Source of the DNA: HRBIN16 sp049969495
Lineage (GTDB): Bacteria; Armatimonadota; HRBIN16
Direction of reading: 5' to 3'
DNA length: 11,919 bases
NCBI GenBank assembly: GCA_049969495.1
Contig: JBMFOT010000083.1
Coordinates: forward strand, 1-11,919
Part shown: one piece after another, positions 1 to 6,780 of the stretch
Numbering within the stretch: position 1 is the stretch's first letter
Layout: each line of letters opens with the position of its first letter
Notes under the pieces: model-generated
The model's database searches: none
Seen by the model: only the letters and a program-made list of their open reading frames with translations
What the model was told of the DNA's origin: nothing
Translations under genes and position numbers: made by a program

Positions 1-102
1 CCCCTCCCTGCGCCACGCACGCCAGCTGACTGCCAGAAGGAACAATGTGATTGCCGCGGGGAGCACCGCCCCCCACCACAGCTGTTGTGCGAAGAAGCTC
101 AT
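1..102 (-). CDS. Start of an unidentified membrane protein (partial)
   Basis: This is the 5' end of a gene that leaves the window at base 1; 34 codons are visible. The ATG at 102-100 is preceded by an AGGAGA ribosome binding site. It starts 13 bases after the stop of the yceI-like gene, so it is probably the third gene of the arsR-yceI operon. The visible part has a short amphipathic start (MSFFAQQLWW), one hydrophobic segment at about residues 10-27 and then a basic stretch (RAWRR). That is consistent with an N-terminal transmembrane helix, positive side in. Too little is present to name a family. The start is well supported; the function is unknown. Confidence 0.6.
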   Translation of the reverse strand, partial: MSFFAQQLWWGAVLPAAITLFLLAVSWRAWRREG

Positions 103-115
103 GATTTTCTCCTGT

Positions 116-691
116 TTACCTGCCCGCCTCGACACTGAGGGTGATGCGCACTTCGTCACCCAAGGCAGGCAGTCCGTAGCGGATACCAAATTCGCTACGC
201 CGGATGGTAAAGGTGGTCTCAAAGCCGATGATTTCCTTCCCCTGCGGGTTCCTGCCTTTGCCGGTAAGGGTGACGTTGACGGTGAGGGGACGGGTGACTC
301 CGCGCATCGTCAGATTGCCCTTCACCTGGAAGGTGTTGGCATTCACCCGACGCACCTCGGTGCTTTTGAATGTAATAGTGGGGAACTGCCGAGCGTTCAG
401 AAAGTCTGGGCTGCGCAGGTGATTATCGCGCTGCTCGTTGGCGGTGTAGACGCTGTTAGCATCTACCTCAATCGCAACCGAGCTACGTGCAGGGTTGCGC
501 TCATCCACGGTGATAGAGCCGGTGACTTGGTTGAAACGACCATAGACGTACGCGGTGTCCATGTGCTTGACCCGAAACACCAGCGAGGTGTGTACGGGGT
601 CAATCTGGTAGGTCTGTGCAGCAACAGGCTGTGCCCATAGCGTGCCGAACAAACCCGCGACCAGGATCAACAGGCTGAATCGTGTGTGCAT
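116..691 (-). CDS. Secreted YceI-family lipid-binding protein
   Basis: A 191-residue protein with a signal peptide (residues 1-25, hydrophobic core LLILVAGLF, cleavage likely after PVAA). The mature part has the YceI pattern: YQIDPVHTSLVFRVKH near its start, then YGRFNQVTGSITVDE, then DFLNARQFPTITFKSTEV, then a closing block RRSEFGIRYGLPALGDEVRI. The YceI family has a lipocalin-like barrel that binds polyisoprenoid or other long lipids in the periplasm or outside the cell. The length is normal for the family. The ATG is preceded by AAGGAGGAGG, which lies at the very end of the arsR gene 4 bases upstream, so the two are co-transcribed and probably translationally coupled. ArsR-type repressors are common neighbours of yceI genes. 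The bound ligand cannot be told from the sequence. Confidence 0.93.
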   Translation of the reverse strand: MHTRFSLLILVAGLFGTLWAQPVAAQTYQIDPVHTSLVFRVKHMDTAYVYGRFNQVTGSITVDERNPARSSVAIEVDANSVYTANEQRDNHLRSPDFLNARQFPTITFKSTEVRRVNANTFQVKGNLTMRGVTRPLTVNVTLTGKGRNPQGKEIIGFETTFTIRRSEFGIRYGLPALGDEVRITLSVEAGR

Positions 692-695
692 GGTC

Positions 696-1043
696 TCATC
701 CTCCTCCTTCTACTAGATGTATGTCTTCGCGCGCCTCGCGCGCGGTGACTGCCTGAGGGGCTGACGGCTCTCCAGCTAGCGAACGCAATAACTGCTCACC
801 GAAAATCTGCACTGCCTCTTTTCGCAGGCGAAAGTAGTGGTGTTGACCCTGTTTGCGCATCTCTACCAGCCCGGCGTTCACGAGCATATTCAGGTGATGC
901 GAAACAGTAGCCTGAGCAATCGGAAACATCTCTGCCACCTTCCCGCACGAGACCTCTTCGTGTGCGGCTATCGCCTTCAGGATGGCAAAGCGCGTTGGGT
1001 CGGCAATCGCCTTGGCTATGCGCACCAGTGCTGAGTCGTCCAT
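696..1043 (-). CDS. ArsR-family transcriptional repressor
   Basis: A 115-residue winged helix-turn-helix protein. The DNA-binding core covers about residues 8-80: IADPTRFAILKAIA, then SCGKVAEMFPIAQATVSHHLNMLVNAGLV (recognition helix ATVSHHLNML), then the wing MRKQGQHHYFRL. The classical metal-binding CVC motif of ArsR/SmtB sensors is absent; a lone Cys sits in SCGKV. That places it closer to the SdpR-like, non-metal branch (inference). The start at 1043 gives the expected N-terminus; the ribosome site upstream is weak (ACAGGC). It heads an operon with the YceI protein and the partial membrane gene, and diverges from the ndh remnant. It probably represses its own operon through the AT-rich region at 1061-1100. 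Confidence 0.9.
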   Translation of the reverse strand: MDDSALVRIAKAIADPTRFAILKAIAAHEEVSCGKVAEMFPIAQATVSHHLNMLVNAGLVEMRKQGQHHYFRLRKEAVQIFGEQLLRSLAGEPSAPQAVTAREAREDIHLVEGGG

Positions 1044-1060
1044 TTCTAAAGCCTGTTTGG

Positions 1061-1100
1061 TCTATAAGATATTCATCTATGCTTCTATACATCTATATAG
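1061..1100. promoter_or_regulatory. AT-rich region upstream of arsR, probable operator and promoter
   Basis: This stretch is clearly more AT-rich than its surroundings. It contains two near-identical 10-mers in direct orientation (ATTCATCTAT at 1071-1080 and ATACATCTAT at 1087-1096, 16 bp apart), three copies of TCTATA (1061, 1084, 1092) and the palindrome CTATATAG at 1093-1100. It ends 17 bp upstream of the arsR start codon. This is the usual place for an ArsR-family operator. I could not place a convincing -35/-10 pair on the minus strand, so the exact promoter is open. Confidence 0.45.
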
Positions 1101-1153
1101 CTGCAAAAAGTTCCCAGGATGGTCCAACGGATGCATTATGTATCCTCAGAGGG

Positions 1154-1159
1154 TATAAT
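1154..1159 (+). promoter_or_regulatory. Possible -10 box for the ndh remnant
   Basis: A perfect TATAAT lies 62 bp before the start codon at 1222. No good -35 box sits 16-18 bp upstream (ATGCAT at 17 bp is poor), so the promoter may need an activator or may not be active. Given that the downstream gene is broken, it may be a relic. Confidence 0.35.
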
Positions 1160-1221
1160 TAGTATGGATAAATGTTTGAGCCTGATGCGCTTGTCTCCCT
1201 GTGCCAATCAGGAGGTGGAAA

Positions 1222-2191
1222 ATGCACACGAAGCATGTGGTAGTGCTCGGCGCAGGGTTCGGTGGTTTGAGTGCGGTAAGACATCTCGTGCGCGACCCGA
1301 GCGTGCGGGTGACCTTGATAGACAGAAACAACTATCACCTGTTCCAGCCTCTGTTGTACCAGGTGGCAATCGCCGGTCTGGAGGCTCCTCAGATCGCCTG
1401 GCCTATCCGCGCAGTGTTACGCCGCTACCCCAATGCCCGTTTTCTGATGGGCAACGTGGATTCGGTAGACCCGGTAGATAAACGGGTATGGGTAGACGGC
1501 AAGTCCGTGTCTTACGATTACCTGGTGGTGTCGCTCGGGAGTACTTCGCACGATTACGGGATCCCGGGCGTGCGTGAGTACGCTGTCTCGCTGAAGTCGC
1601 TGGGTGATGCCATGGCCATTCGGGACAGGATACTCAGCGCAATGGAGGAGGCTGTGAGCACGCTAAGCTCAGCACGTCGGCAAGCGCTGCTTACCTTTGT
1701 TGTCGTCGGTGGGGGACCGACAGGGGTCGAGTTGGCTGGTGCGCTAGCGGAGCTGAAAAGGCATGTGCTGGCGCGCGACTACCCAGAGATTGCGCCCGAC
1801 GAGATACGTATCGTGCTTGTCGAGGCGAGCGAACGCCTGCTTGGTCACCTCTCTCCGGCGTCTTCTGCCTACAGCCGGCGCACGCTGGAGCAGATGGGAG
1901 TGAAGGTCCTGCTGAGCAGTACGGTGTCGGAGGTAACCCCCTTTGGAGTATGTCTAGAGAACGGCACCTTCATCTCCAGCTATCTGGTCATCTGGACAGC
2001 GGGGGTCAGGGGAGCAAATCTGCCTGGCTTACCGGGGGAACGCAATGGACGTATCCCGACCACACCGGATACACAGCTACCTCACCTATGAGTTCGCCGT
2101 GCGCGTGATTCACCGCAGACAGCACTTCCCCTACCCATCCGGGGAAGAAATGCCTTCGGAGATGGCTCCGCTCGTTCATCTTCCCGAATAA
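1222..2191 (+). pseudogene. ndh: Type II NADH dehydrogenase (ndh) with an internal, frameshifting deletion
   Basis: The ATG at 1222 follows AGGAGG at 1210-1215. The N-terminal part is a good NDH-2: FAD-binding GAGFGG (residues 10-15), YHLFQPLLYQVA, and the NAD(P)H-binding VVGGGPTGVELAG (about 162-174). The frame ends at 2089-2091 after 289 residues, whereas family members are usually about 390-460. From about 2075 to the TAA at 2189-2191, one frame over, the DNA encodes SYLTYEFAVRVI and a 38-residue tail. This matches the end of NDH-2 proteins, where a (F/L)TY(E/Q)xGxRLI block follows the membrane-associated helix. The missing middle (about 90-100 codons, my estimate from family length) includes the second FAD-contact motif (GD) and the membrane-binding segment. 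A 289-residue product would therefore lack the quinone site. This reads as a deletion pseudogene. An assembly error is the main alternative. Confidence 0.8.
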
Positions 2192-2216
2192 TGGGGCGTT
2201 GCTCGTACCCACTGCA

Positions 2217-2244
2217 CGGGAGGACAGGTTACCCTGTCCTCCCG
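2217..2244. terminator. Strong hairpin after the ndh remnant
   Basis: A perfect 12-bp stem, with arms CGGGAGGACAGG and CCTGTCCTCCCG and a four-base loop TTAC. It lies 25 bp after the ndh C-terminal stop. No T-run follows, so it is not a canonical intrinsic terminator. It may still end transcription, or protect an RNA end. Confidence 0.5.
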
Positions 2245-2432
2245 CATCTGAGGTGTGCTAGTCAGCACGCATGGGGTCGTATAGCTTTCTTATGCTAAGA
2301 TGTATCCGTCAACAGGACGTGATGGTCATCTCCAGCGGGATGTGTGAACCCTTGTCGTTCTCTCACCTTCCGCCTCTTGAGCCGCTGCGTGTTGTTGACC
2401 ACAATCACCCTACGGGAAGGAGAGCAATTTAC

Positions 2433-3386
2433 ATGCACACGGTACGTGTAGTGCTGGCATTGTGCGCGCTGGTTGTCTGCAGCGGCAACTTGCTGGCGCA
2501 ACAGCCTTTCGCCTATCAGGGGATGCTCAAGGCATCCGGCAGCACCAGCGGCACTGGTGTAGTCGGCTTTGCCACCGCTAGCAGTGGTACCACCGTCGGC
2601 GTGTGGGGTAGCAGCAACAGCAGCTCCGGCACGGGTGTATTGGGTTATGCAGCCGCCACGTTCGGCATCACTTACGGTGTGCGAGGACAGAGCAACAGCA
2701 GCTCGGGCAAGGGCGTATCCGGTACTGCCACTGCCGCCAGTGGCAGTACCTACGGCGTGTACGGTCAGAGCGCCAGCACCTCTGGCACGGGCGTAACGGG
2801 CTGGGCAACCGCCGCCAGCGGCACCACCTACGGCGTGTATGGTGAGAGCAGTAGCTCCAGCGGCTTCGGCGTTTTCTCGCAGGGCAGATTTGCCGCCTCT
2901 GGAACCAAGGCGTTCCAGATTGACCATCCGCTGAACCCCGAAAACGCCTTCCTGAACCACTACAGCGCAGAGGGTCCCGAACCGTACAACCTCTACCGGG
3001 GTAACGTTGTCACCGACGCGCAGGGTTACGCCACTGTGCAGCTGCCCGACTACTTTGAAAGCATCAATCGCGATCCCACTTATCACCTTACGGTGATCGA
3101 CAGCAGCAACGACTTCGTGCTGGCGAAAGTGGTGCGAGAAATTCAAAACAACCAGTTCGTCATCCGCACGAGCAAGCCATTTGTGAAGGTCTCCTGGCGC
3201 GTGGAAGCTATCCGCAACGACCGCTGGGTGCAGGAGTACGGCTACCAGACGACTCAGGAGAAAGAGGACGCCATCAAGGGCAAATACCTGAATCCGGAAC
3301 TGTACGGTCAGCCAAAGGAGCTGGGCATCCACTACCATCCCGAACCGGAGCGCGAGGTGGCTCCTGTTGAGCAGGTGAGGCAGTGA
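2433..3386 (+). CDS. Secreted protein with four 26-residue Gly/Ser repeats and a conserved C-terminal domain
   Basis: I chose the ATG at 2433 because GGAAGGAG precedes it and a signal peptide follows directly (residues 1-22, LALCALVVCSGNLLA before QQ). The open frame extends upstream to 2271, but that part looks non-coding. The protein has 317 residues. Residues 37-140 are four tandem 26-residue units of the form SxSGTGVxGxATAxSGTTYGVxGxS, with a partial fifth. Such glycine-spaced repeats are expected to form a beta-rich, possibly trimeric, fibre (inference). Residues about 153-275 form a globular domain starting FQIDHPLNPEN and containing YRGNVVTDAQGYATVQLP and FVKVSWRVEAIR. I have seen this module at the end of similar repeat proteins, but it has no name I can give. 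The tail is charged. It probably acts at the cell surface or outside the cell. Confidence 0.85.
   Translation: MHTVRVVLALCALVVCSGNLLAQQPFAYQGMLKASGSTSGTGVVGFATASSGTTVGVWGSSNSSSGTGVLGYAAATFGITYGVRGQSNSSSGKGVSGTATAASGSTYGVYGQSASTSGTGVTGWATAASGTTYGVYGESSSSSGFGVFSQGRFAASGTKAFQIDHPLNPENAFLNHYSAEGPEPYNLYRGNVVTDAQGYATVQLPDYFESINRDPTYHLTVIDSSNDFVLAKVVREIQNNQFVIRTSKPFVKVSWRVEAIRNDRWVQEYGYQTTQEKEDAIKGKYLNPELYGQPKELGIHYHPEPEREVAPVEQVRQ
2541..2852 (+). repeat. Four tandem 78-bp coding repeats
   Basis: Four consecutive in-frame units (starting at 2541, 2619, 2697 and 2775) each encode 26 residues of the pattern S-x-S-G-x-G-V near the start and Y-G-V-x-G near the end. The units diverge at many third positions, so they are not a recent expansion. 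They could still recombine and change copy number. Confidence 0.85.
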
Positions 3387-3393
3387 GACCTAT

Positions 3394-3478
3394 CCCCCCT
3401 TCCCCCGTATACGGGGGGGAAGGGGGCGAACGATGCGAGGCTCCCCCCCCTCCTCGCAGGAGAGGGGAGGGGGGGAGA
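3394..3478. repeat. Two adjacent G/C-run palindromes between secreted-protein genes
   Basis: First element, 3394-3426: C6-TT-C5, then GTATAC, then G7-AA-G5, an almost perfect inverted repeat centred on GTATAC. Second element, 3435-3478: GCGAGG and CCTCGC pair across a C8 run, followed by G4-A-G7, which can pair with the C8 run instead. The two foldings of the second element are mutually exclusive. The G-rich right arms can also form G-quadruplexes. It looks like a dispersed intergenic palindrome (REP-like) element, and may act as a terminator for the gene ending at 3386. There is no T-run. Confidence 0.6.
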
Positions 3479-3517
3479 GGTTGAAGAGGTACACAAAAGA
3501 GAAAGGAGAAACGAAAC

Positions 3518-4204
3518 ATGAAACGCACCATCGTTATTCTGGCACTGACAACCTTCATGCTGGCTAACGCCTTCGCCCAATCGGGAGGAGACTACGACCT
3601 CTCATGGAGCGTCATCTCAGGCGGAGGCGTCACCTTCAGCACCGGAGGCAACTTCTCGCTGGGCAGCACCATCGGGCAACCGGTGGCGTTGGGAGCCAGC
3701 CCCCTGCACACCGGAGGCAATTTTGACCTCACCGACGGCTTCTGGTTTGTGCGCTACACCACGCTCAGCGGGGTGGTGAACCTGCTCAGTTTCGGGGGCA
3801 ACCCTGCCAGCATACCGGTGGAGTTGCAGATACGTGCACCGGGCAGTCTCAGCCCGTTGCAGGTGCACACGCTGGCGTTGAGCGCATCGGGGGCGTATTC
3901 GCTGGTGGCTCCGTTAGATGGGGTGTATGACCTGTCGGCGAAGGCGTCACACTGGCTGAGGCAGACGCTGGCGAGTGTGTCCATCGCGGGTGGTGGTGTG
4001 GCGCATTTTTCGCTGGTGAACGGGGACATCGATGGGGACAACGAGGTGACGCTGTTTGACTTCGGTGCGCTGGTGTCGGCGTTTGGGAGCATGCCCGGTG
4101 ATAGCAACTGGAACCCGGAGGCGGATTTAGATGGGGATGAGGAGGTGACGCTGTTTGACTTCGGGGTGCTGGTGAGCAACTTCGGCGCGATTGGAGATGA
4201 CTAG
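3518..4204 (+). CDS. Secreted protein with a C-terminal dockerin-like calcium-binding pair
   Basis: A 228-residue protein; the ATG follows AAAGGAG at 3503-3509. A signal peptide spans residues 1-20 (cleavage after AFA). Residues about 22-75 are a Gly-rich module (SGGGVTFSTGGNFSLGSTIGQP, ending in FWFV) of a kind often placed at the start of such secreted proteins. A beta-rich middle section follows. Residues 169-228 hold two EF-hand-like loops, DIDGDNEVTLFDFGALVSAFG and DLDGDEEVTLFDFGVLVSNFG, the two-fold repeat of a dockerin type I domain. Cellulosomal dockerins bind cohesins; in bacteria without cellulosomes the partner is usually unknown. No catalytic domain is visible. Codon third positions change from mostly C in the first third to mostly G later. 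The stop overlaps the stop of the convergent fmt gene. Confidence 0.87.
   Translation: MKRTIVILALTTFMLANAFAQSGGDYDLSWSVISGGGVTFSTGGNFSLGSTIGQPVALGASPLHTGGNFDLTDGFWFVRYTTLSGVVNLLSFGGNPASIPVELQIRAPGSLSPLQVHTLALSASGAYSLVAPLDGVYDLSAKASHWLRQTLASVSIAGGGVAHFSLVNGDIDGDNEVTLFDFGALVSAFGSMPGDSNWNPEADLDGDEEVTLFDFGVLVSNFGAIGDD
4201..4204. other. Shared CTAG: overlapping stop codons of convergent genes
   Basis: The palindrome CTAG carries the TAG stop of the dockerin gene (4202-4204, plus strand) and the TAG stop of fmt (4203-4201, minus strand). The two genes overlap tail to tail by four bases with no room for a terminator, so their transcripts must overlap or be ended by another mechanism. Confidence 0.9.
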
Positions 4205-5181
4205 CCTGCGCTTTCGCCTGTGCCTTCAACGGCGTGGAAGAGGGTTAACATGCTGCCGTTTCGCAGCCTCGCTCCCCTTGCCCAATCGCCTGCGCTCATG
4301 CGGGGGCGGCTTTCGGGCTGCACCTCCAGTAGCCGTAACGCCGTACCTCCACCGCAGGCAACCGTCACCGACTCTTTCTCCACCCGCAGCACCGTGCCGG
4401 GCAGCTGGTCGGTCTGTTCGTCGGCGGGAAGGCACTTCCACACCTTCACCCATTTCTCGTTCCAGAAGAAGCCTGCGCCCGGCTTGGGCGACACGGCCCG
4501 CACGCGGCACCATGTTTGGTGCGCGCTCTCTTCCCAGTGGATGAAGCTGTGTTCGCGGGTAATCGGCGGGGCGTAGGTGGCAAGGGAATGGTCTTGCGGC
4601 CGGGGGGTGACGGTACCTTGTTCCAGCGCGTGCAGGGTTTCTATCAACAGTTGCGCGCCCTGTTCCGCTAATTTCGCCTCCAGCGTACCTGCGTCATCAT
4701 CGGGCAGGATGGGACAGGCGCGTTGCGAGAGGATAGGTCCGGTGTCCAGCGTGGGTTCCATCTGCATGATGGTTACGCCCGTTTCGGTTTCGCCGTTCAG
4801 GATGGCGTGCTGGATGGGCGCGGCGCCGCGATATTTGGGCAGCAGGGAAGCGTGCACGTTGATTGCCCATCCGCTGGATGGCATCTCCAGCAGCGCTTTG
4901 GGCAGAATCTGCCCAAACGCCGCCACCACTATCACGTCCGGTAAGAGGGCGCGTGCCTGTTCCAGAAAGTGGGGACGGCGCACCTTTTCAGGCGTCCACA
5001 CCGTGAGTCCCTGCTCTTCGGCGGCCCGGCGCACGGGGGTGGGCTGTAAACGCAAGTGCCTGCCGGTAGGGCGGTCGGGCTGGGTGACCACTACCGGCAG
5101 CTCGTAGCCCGCCTTCAGCAAGGCAAGTAAAGAAGGCACGGCGAACTCGCTCGTGCCGAAGAAGAGCACCCGTCGCATCAT
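4201..5181 (-). CDS. fmt: Methionyl-tRNA formyltransferase
   Basis: Transfers a formyl group from 10-formyl-tetrahydrofolate to initiator Met-tRNA in the cytoplasm. The 326 residues match the usual length. The N-terminal half is the formyltransferase fold: VLFFGTSEFAVPSL at the start, AFGQILPKALL, then the active-site block INVHASLLPKYRGAAPIQ with catalytic Asn108 and His110, and LDTGPIL with Asp146. The C-terminal half is the small OB-like tRNA-binding domain. The frame is open upstream to 5235. I place the start at 5181 because its ATGA overlaps the stop of def, a common arrangement for this pair; a second ATG follows directly at 5178. The ribosome site is weak, as expected for a coupled gene. 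def and fmt act in the same cycle: Fmt adds the formyl group, and Def removes it from finished proteins. Confidence 0.96.
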   Translation of the reverse strand: MMRRVLFFGTSEFAVPSLLALLKAGYELPVVVTQPDRPTGRHLRLQPTPVRRAAEEQGLTVWTPEKVRRPHFLEQARALLPDVIVVAAFGQILPKALLEMPSSGWAINVHASLLPKYRGAAPIQHAILNGETETGVTIMQMEPTLDTGPILSQRACPILPDDDAGTLEAKLAEQGAQLLIETLHALEQGTVTPRPQDHSLATYAPPITREHSFIHWEESAHQTWCRVRAVSPKPGAGFFWNEKWVKVWKCLPADEQTDQLPGTVLRVEKESVTVACGGGTALRLLEVQPESRPRMSAGDWARGARLRNGSMLTLFHAVEGTGESAG

Positions 5182-5732
5182 TTGCCTACGGCGACCGCTT
5201 CTCGCTCCTTCTCCTTTTCCTCTTCTGTCGCCCAACGGAGGGTAGCGGGGTCGGCGCGATCGATGAAGAGAATACCGTCCAGATGGTCTACCTCGTGTTG
5301 AATCACCCGCGCGGTGAGACCGTCTGCCTTGAATTTAATGCTCTTTCCCTGCAGGTTGACCGCTTTCACCCATATCGTTTGTGCACGGCGTACGTTGCCA
5401 ATCAGCCCGGGCAGGGAGAGGCATCCCTCCGGCGGTTCTATCTGCTCGCCGGCCATCTTGAGGATGACGGGGTTGATGAGCGCATGCACCTGCGGGTTTT
5501 TCTCATCGGACATATCGGTATAGAGTAGAAGCCGGATGGACACCCCCACCTGTGGCGCGGCGAGACCGATACCGTTGGCGTCCAGCATCGCCTTGCGCAT
5601 CAGGGAAACCAGCTGGCGTATTTCGGGTGTAATACGTTTGACCGGCTCCGCCACCTGGCGCAGGATGGGGTCCGGGTATTTTACTATCGGGTCGCCTTCC
5701 GCTCGCGGAAAGGGCGGTATTTCCATCGCCAT
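5178..5732 (-). CDS. def: Peptide deformylase
   Basis: Removes the N-formyl group from new proteins, using a metal ion (usually Fe2+). The 184 residues show all three family motifs: GIGLAAPQVG (residues 54-63), EGCLSLPG (102-109, metal ligand Cys104) and QHEVDHLDG (145-153, metal ligands His146 and His150, catalytic Glu147). The ATG at 5732 follows GGAGGT with a 9-base spacer. The C-terminal tail (EEEKEKEREAVAVGK) is charged and slightly longer than in minimal forms. The gene ends in the start of fmt (ATGA) and starts 22 bp after phyH, so it may be transcribed from the phyH promoter as well as from a TATAAT box of its own at 5759-5754. Confidence 0.97.
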   Translation of the reverse strand: MAMEIPPFPRAEGDPIVKYPDPILRQVAEPVKRITPEIRQLVSLMRKAMLDANGIGLAAPQVGVSIRLLLYTDMSDEKNPQVHALINPVILKMAGEQIEPPEGCLSLPGLIGNVRRAQTIWVKAVNLQGKSIKFKADGLTARVIQHEVDHLDGILFIDRADPATLRWATEEEKEKEREAVAVGK

Positions 5733-5753
5733 CGTCAGCGTACCTCCGCGAGT

Positions 5754-5782
5754 ATTATACCCTGTCTGCCGCCGTTTGCACG
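5754..5782 (-). promoter_or_regulatory. Possible promoter of def-fmt
   Basis: On the minus strand a perfect TATAAT (5759-5754) overlaps the stop codon of phyH, 21 bases before the def start. The -35 region 16-17 bp upstream (CGTGCA or GTGCAA) is weak. It could give def-fmt a promoter independent of phyH. Confidence 0.4.
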
Positions 5783-6744
5783 CTGTCCATCATCCCATCT
5801 TCCATGCCCATCATGCGCGGTGGCGCACCGGTGTTCCCGTCCGCAAGCTTGGGCAGGTATACCGGCGTGCCGAACTTCGGTGAGGCGTACGGCAAGTGGG
5901 TGCTGCCACGCGCCAGAATGTGCAGGTAGTTCGCGCTATCGCCCTCGTACGGCTCGCCGTGATTCCAGGGAACCCACGAGCGGGCGTTGCAGTAGTGGCA
6001 CACATAGGCGCGACGAAAACGGTCTGGCGTGCGGTTCGGATAGGAGCGGTGCAGGATGTGCCCATGAAAGAAGAGCACGTCGCCCGGCTGCATCGGCGCG
6101 GGAATAGGGTCGGGATACTTGCGCACCACTTTGGTCAATGTGTTTACTTCGTCGTCGAGGTGGCTGACGTTTTCCACCTCAAACAGGTCATCGAACGCGC
6201 CGTCGGCGTGCATCAGTCCGTAGGGGTGAATCGGGGGATAGATAGGCTCGCAGTGTGAGCCGGGGATGACCCACAGGCAGCCGTTTTGCTCGTCGGCGGC
6301 GTCCAGCGCCATCCACGCGCCGATGAGGGTGTCGGGGTAGGTGGTGATGTAGTAGGCATCCTGATGCCAGCCCTGTCCGCCCAGTCCGGGCGGGTTGAAG
6401 AAGAGCATACTCTGCAGAGCGAGCACGTCGGGACCGATTAACGCCTCCAGCACATCCAGCACGCGCGGATGCAACAGCCCCCATTCCGCCGTGGCGTCGA
6501 TACGGTGCAGCTGATGCACGCGCGTTTGCGTTTTGAACACTGCTTCGAGAGGAGCCTTGTCCGGCTGGTCTGATACCGGTGGGGGCTGGCGTCGGCTTTC
6601 CGCCCAGTCCAGCAACCTCCGCACATCCTCCTGAGGAAGCAAGCCCTCTACTTTCAGGAAACCGTGCCTCTGGTAATGCACATACTCTTCGACCTTCACG
6701 CGATACCTGTCTGCTCGTTCCACCGCTTTAGGGATGTATGCCAT
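5755..6744 (-). CDS. Phytanoyl-CoA dioxygenase (PhyH) family Fe(II)/2-oxoglutarate oxygenase
   Basis: A 329-residue member of the PhyH family of non-haem iron oxygenases, which hydroxylate small molecules with 2-oxoglutarate and O2. The iron-binding facial triad is visible: GWHQDAYY (His127 and Asp129) and GHILHRSYPN (His232), followed by arginines in DRFRRAYVCHY that fit the 2-oxoglutarate carboxylate contact. The N-terminal part (FLKVEGLLPQEDVRRLLDW) is the usual entry helix. The start at 6744 is chosen because GAGGAGG precedes it and because a promoter lies between it and the more upstream in-frame ATGs. Bacterial relatives act on varied substrates such as ectoine, halogenated metabolites and aldehydes, so the substrate here is unknown. 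No biosynthetic neighbours are visible; def follows 22 bp downstream. Confidence 0.92.
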   Translation of the reverse strand: MAYIPKAVERADRYRVKVEEYVHYQRHGFLKVEGLLPQEDVRRLLDWAESRRQPPPVSDQPDKAPLEAVFKTQTRVHQLHRIDATAEWGLLHPRVLDVLEALIGPDVLALQSMLFFNPPGLGGQGWHQDAYYITTYPDTLIGAWMALDAADEQNGCLWVIPGSHCEPIYPPIHPYGLMHADGAFDDLFEVENVSHLDDEVNTLTKVVRKYPDPIPAPMQPGDVLFFHGHILHRSYPNRTPDRFRRAYVCHYCNARSWVPWNHGEPYEGDSANYLHILARGSTHLPYASPKFGTPVYLPKLADGNTGAPPRMMGMEDGMMDSVQTAADRV

Positions 6745-6780
6745 CTCATCGCCTCCTCGCGGTTGTTTAGCTTCGTTCAT

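Noticed and set aside
47..640. Plus-strand open frame opposite the yceI-like gene
   Set aside because: The minus-strand frame has a complete YceI domain, signal peptide and strong ribosome site. The plus-strand frame shows no family features.
2245..2432. Extension of the repeat-protein gene to an ATG at 2271, and possible promoter in this gap
   Set aside because: The extra 54 residues look non-coding and would put a signal peptide in the interior. I found no convincing -35/-10 pair; only a small GTGCT/AGCAC hairpin at 2255-2268.
2541..2852. Possible CRISPR-like array because of regular repeats
   Set aside because: The repeats are contiguous 78-bp coding units with no spacers, and they encode a consistent 26-residue pattern.
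2295..3338. Long open frame (347 codons) on the minus strand opposite the repeat protein
   Set aside because: It is the mirror of a low-complexity, GC-rich repeat gene. It has no ribosome site and no recognisable domain, and the plus-strand frame has a signal peptide and conserved C-terminal domain.
3849..4229. Minus-strand frame rich in Ser, Pro and Ala opposite the dockerin gene
   Set aside because: Low-complexity product caused by the G-ending codons of the real gene; no ribosome site or domain.
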